Source: CAYPZU01 sp964415395 (GTDB lineage Bacteria; Chlamydiota; Chlamydiia; Chlamydiales; SM23-39). From it: 24,756 bases of DNA. The position numbers were made by a program, and so were the translations under genes. The stretch covers positions 1 through 24,756 of the forward strand of contig CAYPZU010000032.1 of assembly GCA_964415395.1 (NCBI GenBank), read 5' to 3'. How positions within the stretch are numbered: position 1 is the stretch's first letter; each line of letters opens with the position of its first letter. The notes beneath the pieces are model-generated. The model was not told the DNA's origin. It worked only from the letters and a program-made list of their open reading frames with translations, and ran no database searches. Positions 13,678-22,029 of this stretch are shown here, piece by piece.

Positions 13678-14715
13678 TTACTGAGAAGGAATTGGCAGGA
13701 GGCTGTCGATGACTTTTTTCCGGTCGAGCGTTGCGATCCAGATCTCATGATCCTGCCTTCCGTAGGCGACATAGATATAGTTTTCGTCGAAAACAAAGCC
13801 GCCGGGAAAAACGACCCGCACCGGATGCCAGTACGGCTTATACATCGCGCCTTTATAGAACATTTCTCCGATGATCGGCTCGGCGCTCATTCGTTTGATT
13901 TCAAAGGGCGGCTCGGCGGAGAAGGTGTAGGCTCCCATAAAATAGTGGAGCACTTTTTTCGAGTCGGAATGCTGCGAAACCATGTCGAGAGAAGTATGGA
14001 AAAAAGAGAGGTATTCATCGCGGTCCGTTGCGCCGGGAAGTCCCGGGGTGCCGCCGCGGAGGATGCCCCAGGGCCAGTCGATCTCGTTCGATGTGCAAAA
14101 GAGCGTTTCGCACGAGTTTGTTCCGCGGAGCGGAAGGAAAATTTTATGGGGCTGCAGGCTGTAGGCGAGAACGAGGTTCCCCTGGTAATCGAACGGCACC
14201 CAGTTTTTTTCTCTTAAAGAGCGCGTCTCTCCCTCGAAGCGCAGAAGGCTTTCGATGTTTTCGACCTGAAAGTGAGCTCCGTCGAAAGTCACCTCCGAAA
14301 GATAGACCCGAAAGCCCCCCTTGGCGATCTGCGCTTCGGAATTGTCGCTGTAAACCATATAAATTTTGTCGCCGATATAGATGAGGCGGGCGTCTTCCGC
14401 GCGCGACGGCACCATCGATTCAGGGCCTCGTGTGTCGAGGATCTGGGGATCGCTCACGGGATTGAAATCGTCGTCGAGAAGGATGAGGCCGACGTAGGAA
14501 GTGAACGAGGCGGAGCGGTTGGGAATGATTCGGAAGCTGAGGAGGTAAAAGCCTCTCCAGCGGATGATCGAAGGGTTGAAAGCGTAAGGGTAGCCCGGGA
14601 TTTCGATCTGCTTGGCTTCGAGGACGTACTCTTGCGCATAGTCCTCCAAATCAATCACTTCCTGCGATATCAGAAGACGCGCGAGCAGCAAAAAAACGAG
14701 AGTTTTTTTAATCAT
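13678..14715 (-). CDS. Exported GH130-like five-bladed propeller protein, copy 2
   Basis: GH130 proteins are beta-mannoside phosphorylases or hydrolases with a beta-propeller fold. Shared signatures are AFNPSIIRWRG (45-55), the AEDARL motif holding the likely catalytic Asp108, EKNWVPFDYQG, GILRGGTPGL, HYFMGAYTFSA and VVFPGGFVFDENYIYVAYG near the C-terminus. A signal peptide (MIKKTLVFLLLARLLIS, cleavage before QEV) is unusual for a family mostly acting in the cytosol. The longest frame begins with TTG at 14724, but the ATG at 14715 with GAGG just upstream is preferred; spacing is short (3 nt). It starts 9 bp after the stop of a paralogue (copy 1) with the same order of motifs, so the pair arose by tandem duplication. 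Whether phosphate-binding residues are present cannot be judged by eye. Confidence 0.8.
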   Translation of the reverse strand: MIKKTLVFLLLARLLISQEVIDLEDYAQEYVLEAKQIEIPGYPYAFNPSIIRWRGFYLLSFRIIPNRSASFTSYVGLILLDDDFNPVSDPQILDTRGPESMVPSRAEDARLIYIGDKIYMVYSDNSEAQIAKGGFRVYLSEVTFDGAHFQVENIESLLRFEGETRSLREKNWVPFDYQGNLVLAYSLQPHKIFLPLRGTNSCETLFCTSNEIDWPWGILRGGTPGLPGATDRDEYLSFFHTSLDMVSQHSDSKKVLHYFMGAYTFSAEPPFEIKRMSAEPIIGEMFYKGAMYKPYWHPVRVVFPGGFVFDENYIYVAYGRQDHEIWIATLDRKKVIDSLLPIPSQ

Positions 14716-14724
14716 GATCCTCAA

Positions 14725-15822
14725 TTATTGCTGTGAAACCGGAACTAGGCTTTTGTAGAGCCCTTCTTTGTCGAGTTTGACGACCCAGGTCTCGTGGTCC
14801 TGCCTTCCATAGACGACCCAGATATATTTCTCATCCATCACAAGCCCGCAAGGGAAGACGACGACGAGGGGCTTCCAGGTTTTGTGGGCAGGCCCGTGGT
14901 AGAACTTTTTTCCCACGATGGGACGCGGGCTGATCCGGGTGAGATGGAAAGGAGGATGGGCCGAGAAGGTATAGGCCCCCATGAAATAGTGGGGGATGCT
15001 TTCGCCTTTCGAGTGGACGGTCCGCATGCTTTTTGAACAGTGGAAGAAGGCGATATATTCCCCGTTGTCGAAAAGGGCGGGCGTGCCGCCGCGCAAAACG
15101 CCCCAGTCCCATTTGAATTTGCTTAAAGATGAGGCTCTGATGGCGCATTCGGATTTGCCATAGAGGGGCTGGAGGATTCGGTGGGGGACGAGGCTGTAGG
15201 CGAAGAGGATTTGCCCCTGATAGTCGAACGGAACCCAGTTTTTCTCGGAGCGGTCGCGCCGCTCGCCTTCAAACTTGATGAAGCAGTCTGAATCATCGAC
15301 AGTGAATGTTTCCCCGTCGTAGTGTACTTCGGCGAGCACCATCCGGCGGATTTCCCGCTCTTTCGGTTCCTTGAGGACGTTGTTGTAGGCGACGAAGAGC
15401 CGCTCGCCTAAAAGGATCAGGCGCGGATCCTGCCGTTTCTGCAGCGCGTAAGGATCGTCGCCGTAAAACCGGAGGAACTGAGGCGATCCAATCGGGTTGA
15501 AATCGTCGTCGAGCCAGGTGAGTCCGATCTGGTTTGTGGCTCGGGTTTTCGGATCGTAGGTGCGGAAGAAGAATAGGAGAGAGCCCCGGTAGCGGACGAT
15601 CGACGGGTTGAAGGCGAAGGGATGCCCTTCGATGACGATCTGTTTCGCTTCAAGAACGAAATCCTGCGAGCTATCCTCCAGGTCGAGGAGGGCGTCTATT
15701 GGCGGCGGAGGAGCCGGCTTTTCCATCTCTTCCACGGGAGGCTGCGTGTAGTCATCGACGGGAACCTGGCCCGCGAGGGAAGCGGCGAAACAAAGGAAGG
15801 CAAGCCTTGTGAGAAGTTTCAT
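14725..15822 (-). CDS. Exported GH130-like five-bladed propeller protein, copy 1
   Basis: A paralogue of the next gene downstream, with a longer N-terminus: signal peptide (MKLLTRLAFLCFAASLAG), then a Pro/Glu-rich spacer (about 20-42), then the propeller. Motifs include FAFNPSIVRYRG (69-80), KRQDPRLIL with the likely catalytic Asp132, EKNWVPFDYQG, WGVLRGGTPAL, YIAFFH, HYFMGAYTFSA, PRPIVGKKFY and VVFPCGLVMDEKYIWVVYG. These fit the GH130 mannoside phosphorylase/hydrolase pattern. The ATG overlaps the stop of the pyruvyl transferase-like gene (ATGA), so translation is coupled; no good ribosome-binding site is seen. Mannosides of the host or of the cell's own surface glycan are plausible substrates by family; none is shown by the sequence. 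Confidence 0.82.
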   Translation of the reverse strand: MKLLTRLAFLCFAASLAGQVPVDDYTQPPVEEMEKPAPPPPIDALLDLEDSSQDFVLEAKQIVIEGHPFAFNPSIVRYRGSLLFFFRTYDPKTRATNQIGLTWLDDDFNPIGSPQFLRFYGDDPYALQKRQDPRLILLGERLFVAYNNVLKEPKEREIRRMVLAEVHYDGETFTVDDSDCFIKFEGERRDRSEKNWVPFDYQGQILFAYSLVPHRILQPLYGKSECAIRASSLSKFKWDWGVLRGGTPALFDNGEYIAFFHCSKSMRTVHSKGESIPHYFMGAYTFSAHPPFHLTRISPRPIVGKKFYHGPAHKTWKPLVVVFPCGLVMDEKYIWVVYGRQDHETWVVKLDKEGLYKSLVPVSQQ

Positions 15823-16676
15823 AAGTTTATCTTAAACTGAGGAAATTCAAACTTTGCGGATGGCCAGAATTCAAAAGGAAACGCCTCGTAAAGCTTCTTC
15901 AAATCGCACCGGAAGGGAGGCTCTCCTCCCAGGTGAAGGGCTTCGTCGATCGAACGGGCGTATTGGAAGCGGGGGCGTCCCGTTCCGTAGTAGTAGTCGA
16001 AATACTTCACCAGCGGCTCGCTCTCCGTTGCCCGGAGCATCCGCGCGGGGATGCCGAAGGCTTCTGCAAGGACAATCCCGTGGAGCGAACTCGAAATCAC
16101 AAAGCGGCTGTCGAGGATCCGTTCGATCACTTCATCGAAGGGGTCGGTCGGATAGACCACATGCGGATCGGTTTTCGGAAAATACTTCCTTTCAGAGTAG
16201 TGGGGGATGACGATGTAGTCGAAGGAGGGGTTTTCCTTTTTTTGGAACTCGGGGAAGAAGTAGGGGAAGAGCAGCCCTGGGTCTCCGTAGATCTCGGGGC
16301 ATTCGATTCCGCAGGTCTCGACCAGGAATTGGCGGGTGAGAGGCCCTCTGACAGCACGGATGTCGAGATGCTCGAACCGGTAATCTTTCTTGTTCAGGTA
16401 TTTTCCGTTGAACCCGGTTCCCCACAGGACATCGTTCTCATGGGCGAAATAGAGAAGGGAACCCACAGCAAGGAGCTTCCGCTCTTTCGTTTTGTTTCTC
16501 TTCTTGAAATGGCGCACCGGCCGCTGCACGATCCGTTCGACGAGCTTAAGCGAAAGGAGGTCTCCGAAATTGACAAACGCTTCTTCCTGCCAGTACATCA
16601 AAGGAAGCCCCTCTTCTTCAAGTCCGAAGCCGGGAAGGCAGAGAGAGATCAGGAAAATTAGAATCGACTTTTTCAT
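15819..16676 (-). CDS. Polysaccharide pyruvyl transferase-family protein with signal peptide
   Basis: The family (CsaB, WcaK, ExoV relatives) adds ketal pyruvate from phosphoenolpyruvate to sugars of exopolysaccharides. Recognisable elements are NFGDLLS (36-42), LLAVGSLLYFA (68-78), VLWGTGFNG (83-91), DIRAVRGPLTR (105-115), IYGDPGLLFP (129-138), and the C-terminal SSLHGIVLAEAFGIPA block (197-212), the family's most conserved motif. At 285 aa it is at the short end of the normal range. The signal peptide MKKSILIFLISLCLPGFG is strong and puzzling, because the usual donor phosphoenolpyruvate is cytosolic. It leads the three-gene export operon with the two GH130-like genes. No clear ribosome-binding site is visible, but a TTGACA-type promoter lies about 120 nt upstream. 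Confidence 0.83.
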   Translation of the reverse strand: MKKSILIFLISLCLPGFGLEEEGLPLMYWQEEAFVNFGDLLSLKLVERIVQRPVRHFKKRNKTKERKLLAVGSLLYFAHENDVLWGTGFNGKYLNKKDYRFEHLDIRAVRGPLTRQFLVETCGIECPEIYGDPGLLFPYFFPEFQKKENPSFDYIVIPHYSERKYFPKTDPHVVYPTDPFDEVIERILDSRFVISSSLHGIVLAEAFGIPARMLRATESEPLVKYFDYYYGTGRPRFQYARSIDEALHLGGEPPFRCDLKKLYEAFPFEFWPSAKFEFPQFKINL

Positions 16677-16770
16677 ATCAGATGCAGTTGCTGGAGAAAG
16701 GTTTACCTTAGAGCGGGACTAATCTGCCGATCTCAAGGAAAAACTTCAATGATTTCTCCAAAAATTTAAG

Positions 16771-16802
16771 ATCATATTTTTATAAAGTAAATATTATGTC
16801 AA
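16771..16802 (-). promoter_or_regulatory. Candidate promoter for the pyruvyl transferase/GH130 operon
   Basis: A perfect TTGACA (16797-16802, minus strand) stands in a very AT-rich stretch. TATGAT (16771-16776) is 20 nt downstream and AAATAT lies at the more usual 17-nt spacing. It gives an untranslated leader of about 90 nt and lies 18 nt after the amidohydrolase stop, so it separates two transcription units. Confidence 0.5.
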
Positions 16803-16820
16803 GATTTTCTTTGAAAAAGG

Positions 16821-18467
16821 TCAGTCGGCGAGGACTTTTTTCCCGTCGATCCACGTAGAAACGACTTCGATTTCGCGGATCCGTTCAGGGGTGATTTTGA
16901 GGGGATTGCGGTTCAGCTCGACAAAGTCGGCGTATTTGCCGGCTTCGATAGTGCCAAGCTCTTTTTCCCGGAATGTTTGCCAGGCAGCGCAGATTGTGAG
17001 CGCTTTCAGGGCTTGGAGGACCGAGATGGTTTCTTTTGGATTGAGGACTTTGCTATCGAGCATCTTCCGCGTCGCTGCGATTTCGACCATCAGCATCGAG
17101 TTGGCGCTGGTCGTAGGACCGTCGTCGTTGAGGCTGAATTTCATTCCAGCCTCTTTCGCGGAGCGGAGCGAGTCGACATGCTCAGCCCGCATGTTCCCGA
17201 GGATAGTCGTTTTGAACGCTTTGCCCCAGTAGTAGACATGCTGGATCGTGAAAGAGGGCGACGCCTTGGCGGCGGCCATCCGTTTCAGCAGCTTTTCTTC
17301 GGCTACAGTCGCCTTTTCGATCCGGAAGCGGGGGTCGGGTTTCGGATAGATTTTCTGCGCTTTTTCAAGCCCTTCCACCGCGATTTCGATGGCTCGGTCT
17401 CCATTCGCCGCGACTGCGATCTGCAGATCTTTCTGGTGCGCTTTCAGAATTTTTTCGTGCAGCTCTTCCTCGCTGAAATTCAGTTCCCCGAGGGTGTTTT
17501 TGCCTTTATAGCGGTGAAGCATCGCCGCCCGGTAGTTCTGGACCGATCCATCAGCGGAAATATGAGTTCCCAAAATCTGAAACCGAGGCGTGTTCTGTTT
17601 TTTTAGATCGGTGATTTCGTCGATCAGGGAATCGAGAACATATCCTTGCAGCCTTACTGGCGCGTTGGGGGAGTTGGCGAGTCTTCGAAGGATTTCGATG
17701 CCCCCGTTCGAGCCAGGCAAATCTATCCCGAGGCTCATATCGGTTACAGTCGTAAAGCCGTGCTTTGCGTAATTTTTTGCCGTTTTCAGAGCGATCGACG
17801 GATAGTCGAGGCGTAAAGTTTTAAAGCCATTCAGAAGCTCTATGACAGCGGGGCTGGAGAAAGCTTTTCCAGTGAGGCGGCCCTGCTTGTTTCTCTGGTA
17901 GGAGCCGCCGGGGGGATTTTCCGAGCCTTCGGCCACTCCCGCCTGGGCGAACGCCCTTCGGTTTCCATAGGCGATATCGCCTGAGAGATTGATGACGAGG
18001 ATCGGGACTTCTCGGGAAACCCTCTCCAGCTCTTCGAAACCCAAATCGCCTGGCCTCACCATTAACGAGGGGTCGTATCCGTAGGCGATAACAGGCCCCT
18101 TGACAGCCGCTTTTTGAAGGGATTCGAGAATGTCGTCGATATCATTGAAAGCAAAGGGGCTGACGTCGACGAACTCTTCTACGATTCCTTTGAAGAGAAA
18201 CCGGGTGTCGGAGTTGATGAACCCGGGCAAAAGAGCGTTCCCTTTGAGATCCACCATCTCCGTATTCGGCCCTTGCATTTTCTTCGCTTCGGCCAGATCC
18301 CCGGTATAAAGGATCTTCCCGGCTGCGACGGCCACGGCTTCCGCATAGGGTTGTTTATCGTTCATGGTCAAGATATCGCCGCCGAAAAAAATCGCGTCGG
18401 CGGGATCTGCCGCGAGAAGATGGAAAACTGGCAGAGCCAGGGCAAAGAAATATCGGAAGAGGCCCAT
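16821..18467 (-). CDS. Exported amidohydrolase-3 (YtcJ-type) family protein, probably catalytically dead
   Basis: The fold is clear: FFGGDILTMN near the N-terminus, LLPGFIN, the long TIM-barrel section, HVYYWG (410-415), and the C-terminal AAWQTFREKELGTIEAGKYADFV-type block (residues about 494-516). Normal members bind metal with histidines to hydrolyse amides or cyclic substrates. Here the HxH of DSHxH is replaced (NSDTR, 85-89), HAxGD is AANGD (353-357), the His of RIEH is Lys385 (RIEK) and the HNDTP-type site is LNDDGP (446-451). All are expected metal ligands or neighbours, so hydrolysis is unlikely. The start is the ATG at 18467, with AAGGA 5 nt upstream; it begins with a clear signal peptide (MGLFRYFFALALPVFHLLA). 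It follows the HAD gene by 35 bp and is last in the long flotillin-cyclase run. A binding or regulatory role is more likely than catalysis. Confidence 0.88.
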   Translation of the reverse strand: MGLFRYFFALALPVFHLLAADPADAIFFGGDILTMNDKQPYAEAVAVAAGKILYTGDLAEAKKMQGPNTEMVDLKGNALLPGFINSDTRFLFKGIVEEFVDVSPFAFNDIDDILESLQKAAVKGPVIAYGYDPSLMVRPGDLGFEELERVSREVPILVINLSGDIAYGNRRAFAQAGVAEGSENPPGGSYQRNKQGRLTGKAFSSPAVIELLNGFKTLRLDYPSIALKTAKNYAKHGFTTVTDMSLGIDLPGSNGGIEILRRLANSPNAPVRLQGYVLDSLIDEITDLKKQNTPRFQILGTHISADGSVQNYRAAMLHRYKGKNTLGELNFSEEELHEKILKAHQKDLQIAVAANGDRAIEIAVEGLEKAQKIYPKPDPRFRIEKATVAEEKLLKRMAAAKASPSFTIQHVYYWGKAFKTTILGNMRAEHVDSLRSAKEAGMKFSLNDDGPTTSANSMLMVEIAATRKMLDSKVLNPKETISVLQALKALTICAAWQTFREKELGTIEAGKYADFVELNRNPLKITPERIREIEVVSTWIDGKKVLAD

Positions 18468-18502
18468 CGAGATCCTTTTCCTTTCTAATGGGCTAAAAAC
18501 CA

Positions 18503-19156
18503 CTAGTTGTCAAGAAGCTCGCGCGCGGTCAGCTCGATGCGGATTTGGTCAGGGGACTTGAAGAGAATGGCGTCCAATCCGATTGCCCGAGCCGCCTCGA
18601 CGTTTTCGATTCGGTCGTCGATAAAGACCACTTCAGAAGCAGGCAGAGACAGCGCCTCGAGAAGGAGGGCGTAGGCTTTCGGGTCAGGCTTTTCAGCCCC
18701 GATTTCGCAGGAGAGGAAGCATGGATCGAAAGGATCATAGAGGCCGTGGGCTCTCACTTTTTCAGCCAGGCTTTCGTTGATATTTGAAAGCATCCCGACG
18801 CAGATTCCCCCCTCTTTGAGTTTGTGCGCCAGAGCGTACATCTCCCTATCAGGATGGAGGGCTTCTTTCAATTCCTGCTGGTAGGCGAGGGTCCAGTTTT
18901 CCGGCAGGAAAACATCCCGGGTTTCCCCAAACGCGATCCAGAATTCTTCTTCTTTCAGGCCCCGTTTTACAGCCTCCCTTTTCTCTTCGTTAGCAGCCCT
19001 GAATTCCGCAGGGGAAATCTGAAGAGAGGAGCAAATGAACCGGACGATGTGCGAGGGATCGGGAGAAGCCATGACATCCCCGAAGTCGAAGACGACGGCT
19101 TTTGGAGCGGCGAGCAGAGTGGATGTAAGAATTGCAAATGCAATCAGCCAATTCAT
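18503..19156 (-). CDS. Exported HAD-superfamily (YihX-like) phosphatase
   Basis: HAD subfamily IA hydrolases remove phosphate through an aspartyl intermediate. The four motifs are complete: VVFDFGDV (nucleophile Asp24), MLSNIN (Ser124), EKPDPKAY (Lys156) and VVFIDDRIENVEAA (Asp180/Asp181). As in YihX and epoxide-hydrolase-N-terminal relatives, motif I has Gly at +2. An alpha-helical cap (about 30-110) lies between motifs I and II. A signal peptide (MNWLIAFAILTSTLLA) directly precedes the core, unusual for these normally cytosolic sugar-phosphate or nucleotide phosphatases, so export is likely. It begins 33 bp after the cyclase stop with only weak Shine-Dalgarno matches, suggesting expression as part of the same mRNA. 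Substrate is unknown. Confidence 0.87.
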   Translation of the reverse strand: MNWLIAFAILTSTLLAAPKAVVFDFGDVMASPDPSHIVRFICSSLQISPAEFRAANEEKREAVKRGLKEEEFWIAFGETRDVFLPENWTLAYQQELKEALHPDREMYALAHKLKEGGICVGMLSNINESLAEKVRAHGLYDPFDPCFLSCEIGAEKPDPKAYALLLEALSLPASEVVFIDDRIENVEAARAIGLDAILFKSPDQIRIELTARELLDN

Positions 19157-19189
19157 GGACCGGCATTTTCCCAGAGAGGGCCGATAGAA

Positions 19190-20704
19190 TCAAGCTTTGG
19201 GAGTTTCGGGGGGAGCTGATTTCTTATGCATCAGGTCGGCGATCGTTTTGCCTTCCGGCATCGAGATCGCATAGGCGTTGATCGGCTGATCCTTGCCCTG
19301 AAGCGTCAGGAACCCAAGGTTTTTGGAGGGGAATTCGTTGTAGAGCGCGCGGAAGGTTGATTCGCTGACGACGACCTGGACGTTCTTTTCTTTGGTCACA
19401 TGCTCGAGCCTTGAGGCGATGTTTACTGTGTCGCCGATTGCTGTATATTCCATCCGCTGTTCGGATCCGACGCTGCCGACGATCGCCTCGCCGGTGTGGA
19501 TCCCGATCCCGATCTCGACTGTCGGTTTCCCTTCGCTTTTCCATTTTTCGTTCAGAGCTTTAAGCGATTCCTGCATTTCGAGCGCGGTGAGGACGGCATT
19601 CCGTTCCTGCTCGGGATCTTCGATCGGGACGCCGAATTCAGCCATGATGCCGTCGCCGATGAGCTTGTCGAGCATCCCGTTGTGCTTGAAGATGATCTCG
19701 AGCATCCGCTTGAAATATTCGTTGAGGAAGACGACTACTTTTTCCGGGGGCATTGTCTCAGCGATGTGGGTGAACTCCCGTATATCTGAGAAAAAGACGG
19801 TGATTTTTCTTCTTTCGCCCTCGAGAACAGCAGAGCCTTTGGATTTAACGATCCGGTCGAGGACGTGCTGCGACACATAGTGGGCAAAGCCGGTTTTCAG
19901 CCGCTCTTTCTCTTCCAGCCCTTCGGTCATTTTGTTGATGGCGTCGGCGAGTTCCTGGAATTCATCCTCTGAATTCAGATTGATCCTGTAGGAAAGCTCT
20001 CCCTCTCCGATTTTGAGCGTTGCGGTTTTCAGCTCATTGAGCGATTTCACCAAATGGGTCGAGAGAAGCCGCGCGATGAGCAACGCAAGGCTGATGGAGA
20101 GGAGGAACGAGAAAAACCCATAAAGATAGAGCCGGTTGATCGCCTGCTGGACGTGGGCAACCGCGACATCTGCGCCCAAACTGGCTACATAGTTGCCTTG
20201 GGCGTCGAAAACCGGGGCGTATCCGGTCATCCAAACGCCCCAGGGGTCTTTGGTGAATGTTCCCAGGGAATAAACTTCGTATAAATGGTCTTTGACCCGG
20301 TCGGTTGTAGCTCCCGGATTGACGGTTCCTGCATGGGATACGTCTTTTTCGCTTTCTTCCGGGTCGACGCTGAAATAAAACTTCCCAGGATCGTTGGGGT
20401 CTGGATAGAACGTGTAGAGATATTTGATATAGATGTCGGGCCTGCGGTTGGCGTTGCGGGCCTTGCGCAGTTTTTTCCGCATGGTTTTATAGGCGGGAAG
20501 TTTTTCGTCGTCGAGCGTTCGGATCTGCTTGGCGAGATCGCCGTTGATTTGGGAGGCGGTCGAGGCGGCGATCGACATCACTTTGCTCTTCACCTCCATG
20601 AGCATGAACTTCCGCGAAAAATAGACGTCGACCCCCAAAGCCAATACAGTGCTGGCGGCGGCGATTCCCATCAGGGAGAGGGAGAGTTTCATCCGGAAGT
20701 TCAT
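19190..20704 (-). CDS. Membrane-bound class III adenylate cyclase with extracytoplasmic sensor and HAMP
   Basis: Order of parts: transmembrane helix 1 (about 6-28), an extracytoplasmic CACHE-like sensor (about 30-190, with YLYTFYPDPNDPGKFYF and the late ASLGADVAVAHV strand), helix 2 (about 192-214), HAMP (about 215-268), and a class III cyclase domain (about 295-480). Catalytic features are intact: metal-binding Asp307 (FFSDIREFT) and Asp351 (GDGIMAEFG), purine-specifying Lys347, and Asn428/Arg432 in GDTVNIASRLE. Lys347 with Thr421/Asp425 favours ATP over GTP, so cAMP is the likely product, made in response to a periplasmic signal. The start is the ATG at 20704 with AGG 8 nt upstream; an in-frame GTG at 20710 is less likely. 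It lies between the barrel and HAD genes with 33-40 bp gaps. Confidence 0.93.
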   Translation of the reverse strand: MNFRMKLSLSLMGIAAASTVLALGVDVYFSRKFMLMEVKSKVMSIAASTASQINGDLAKQIRTLDDEKLPAYKTMRKKLRKARNANRRPDIYIKYLYTFYPDPNDPGKFYFSVDPEESEKDVSHAGTVNPGATTDRVKDHLYEVYSLGTFTKDPWGVWMTGYAPVFDAQGNYVASLGADVAVAHVQQAINRLYLYGFFSFLLSISLALLIARLLSTHLVKSLNELKTATLKIGEGELSYRINLNSEDEFQELADAINKMTEGLEEKERLKTGFAHYVSQHVLDRIVKSKGSAVLEGERRKITVFFSDIREFTHIAETMPPEKVVVFLNEYFKRMLEIIFKHNGMLDKLIGDGIMAEFGVPIEDPEQERNAVLTALEMQESLKALNEKWKSEGKPTVEIGIGIHTGEAIVGSVGSEQRMEYTAIGDTVNIASRLEHVTKEKNVQVVVSESTFRALYNEFPSKNLGFLTLQGKDQPINAYAISMPEGKTIADLMHKKSAPPETPKA

Positions 20705-20744
20705 AACCACAACCTATGCGACAGAGCGAAGTTTGTCAATAGGG

Positions 20745-21992
20745 TTATTTCACGATATAGATCGACATGACGGCGCTGGCGAACTGGTCGGTGTTCCGGC
20801 CGGCGACAGTAAACCAGGCTCCGGCGTTGATGCCGAAGTTCTTGCTGAAGTTGTATTCAACCGCAGGCGCCAGGCTGAACTGCTCCATTGAAGGATTGTC
20901 CATCGGCTCCACAGTCGAGCCGTTGAATTTCGAACGGCTTAAATGGTTGTAGATCATATCGAGGGCGAGGACCCAGTTTTGCGTCAGAGAGTACTCGAAG
21001 GAAAGGATTCCCTGCCAGAGGTTCCCCGGGCGCACCTTTCCCTCTGTCGTTGGATCGCCGCCGTAGGCGTTGATCCCTTTTACATTGACGGGAGTCCCAT
21101 ACATGTATGTGACGAATCCTGTGAGGGTCAGGAAGTGATGTTTGTAGATATGCTCTTCGTGGTAGTAGATCAGGCCGACCCCAGGAAGCCAGGTGCCGAT
21201 GCCGCTAAGGTCGGTTTCGAGCTTGGAGGCTTTCAGCTTCTCATATTTCCCGATGGGGAGGACCCCGGAAACTCGAAATTTGAGATTCGGATGGAGCCAC
21301 GTTTCATCCTCGGACAATAAAATATCGAGGTTGACCGGCATGTCCCCGAAGATCCATTTTGAGGCGCCGCTTGTGTGGTTGTAGTTCAGGATTGGAGTGA
21401 AATCGAATTCTCCATACGGGAAGATCCCGACGCGGATCAGCCCTTGGGCCGAGACGTTCGAAAATAACGGATAAGATGAAGCGTGCCAATCGTCGCCATA
21501 GAATCCATGATATTCGTTCACAAAGAGATAGGGCTGCCAGGTGGCATGGCCTAACTCAATGAGGTCTCCCGCAGGGACCAGCAGAGGGCCTGTACACCAA
21601 AGCTCGTATTCTTCGCCGCCTGGCAGATCTGCTGCTGCCGAGAGCGCGTCATAGGTTGCGGCCAGATCGCTTCGCGCCAGAATTCGGCAAGGGGAAGTTT
21701 CTTTCCATTTAAATGCGGAATCGTCTCCCCGGTCGGCGTTCTTTTCGTCTTCCGGTTCCTTTAGCGTTTCCGGATTTTCATAAGGGGATTTGCCGCTTTT
21801 GGGAGCGCTTGGCGCAGGTTCAGGCGCAGGCTCTGGATGATCTTCAGCCTCAGGGCCGTTCGAATCGAGGGAAGGGGGAGCTTCGTAAATGTCCGGAGCG
21901 CCCCCTGACTTGGGCTTTTTCAGGTTTGGCGTTTCCTGGGCGAAACCCGGCAAAAAACCAAATAATAGAAGCAGAACAAGTATCTTTCCCAT
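20745..21992 (-). CDS. Outer-membrane beta-barrel protein with Pro/Glu-rich N-terminal spacer
   Basis: The protein has a signal peptide (MGKILVLLLLFGFLPGFA), then about 70 residues of low-complexity Pro/Glu/Ser/Lys-rich sequence (about 20-90, including repeated PEPAP), then about 300 residues of alternating amphipathic strands rich in Tyr, Trp, Gly and Asn. The strand pattern (e.g. GEFDFTPILNYNHTSG, NWVLALDMIYNHL, NFGINAGAWFTVAG) resembles MetA/phenol-degradation-type and other channel-forming outer-membrane proteins; the chain ends in SIYIVK rather than the usual terminal aromatic. Function is probably a porin or small-molecule channel, but substrate is unknown. No ribosome-binding site precedes the ATG, and a promoter-like pair lies so close that the mRNA could be leaderless. 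The gene is followed by the cyclase. Confidence 0.8.
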   Translation of the reverse strand: MGKILVLLLLFGFLPGFAQETPNLKKPKSGGAPDIYEAPPSLDSNGPEAEDHPEPAPEPAPSAPKSGKSPYENPETLKEPEDEKNADRGDDSAFKWKETSPCRILARSDLAATYDALSAAADLPGGEEYELWCTGPLLVPAGDLIELGHATWQPYLFVNEYHGFYGDDWHASSYPLFSNVSAQGLIRVGIFPYGEFDFTPILNYNHTSGASKWIFGDMPVNLDILLSEDETWLHPNLKFRVSGVLPIGKYEKLKASKLETDLSGIGTWLPGVGLIYYHEEHIYKHHFLTLTGFVTYMYGTPVNVKGINAYGGDPTTEGKVRPGNLWQGILSFEYSLTQNWVLALDMIYNHLSRSKFNGSTVEPMDNPSMEQFSLAPAVEYNFSKNFGINAGAWFTVAGRNTDQFASAVMSIYIVK

Positions 21993-22000
21993 TCTGCTTC

Positions 22001-22028
22001 AGTATTGATTTTTTGCCGAATTTGTCAA
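22001..22028 (-). promoter_or_regulatory. Possible internal promoter giving a near-leaderless barrel mRNA
   Basis: Perfect TTGACA (22023-22028) and AATACT (22001-22006) are 16 nt apart on the minus strand. The expected start of transcription would be only a few bases before the barrel ATG at 21992, and no ribosome-binding site is present. The -35 box lies just after the FMN reductase stop. Confidence 0.37.
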
Positions 22029-22029
22029 C

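Noticed and set aside
14716..14724. TTG start three codons upstream for GH130-like copy 2
   Set aside because: No ribosome-binding site precedes it and it would disrupt the clean MIKK signal-peptide start; the ATG at 14715 is preferred.
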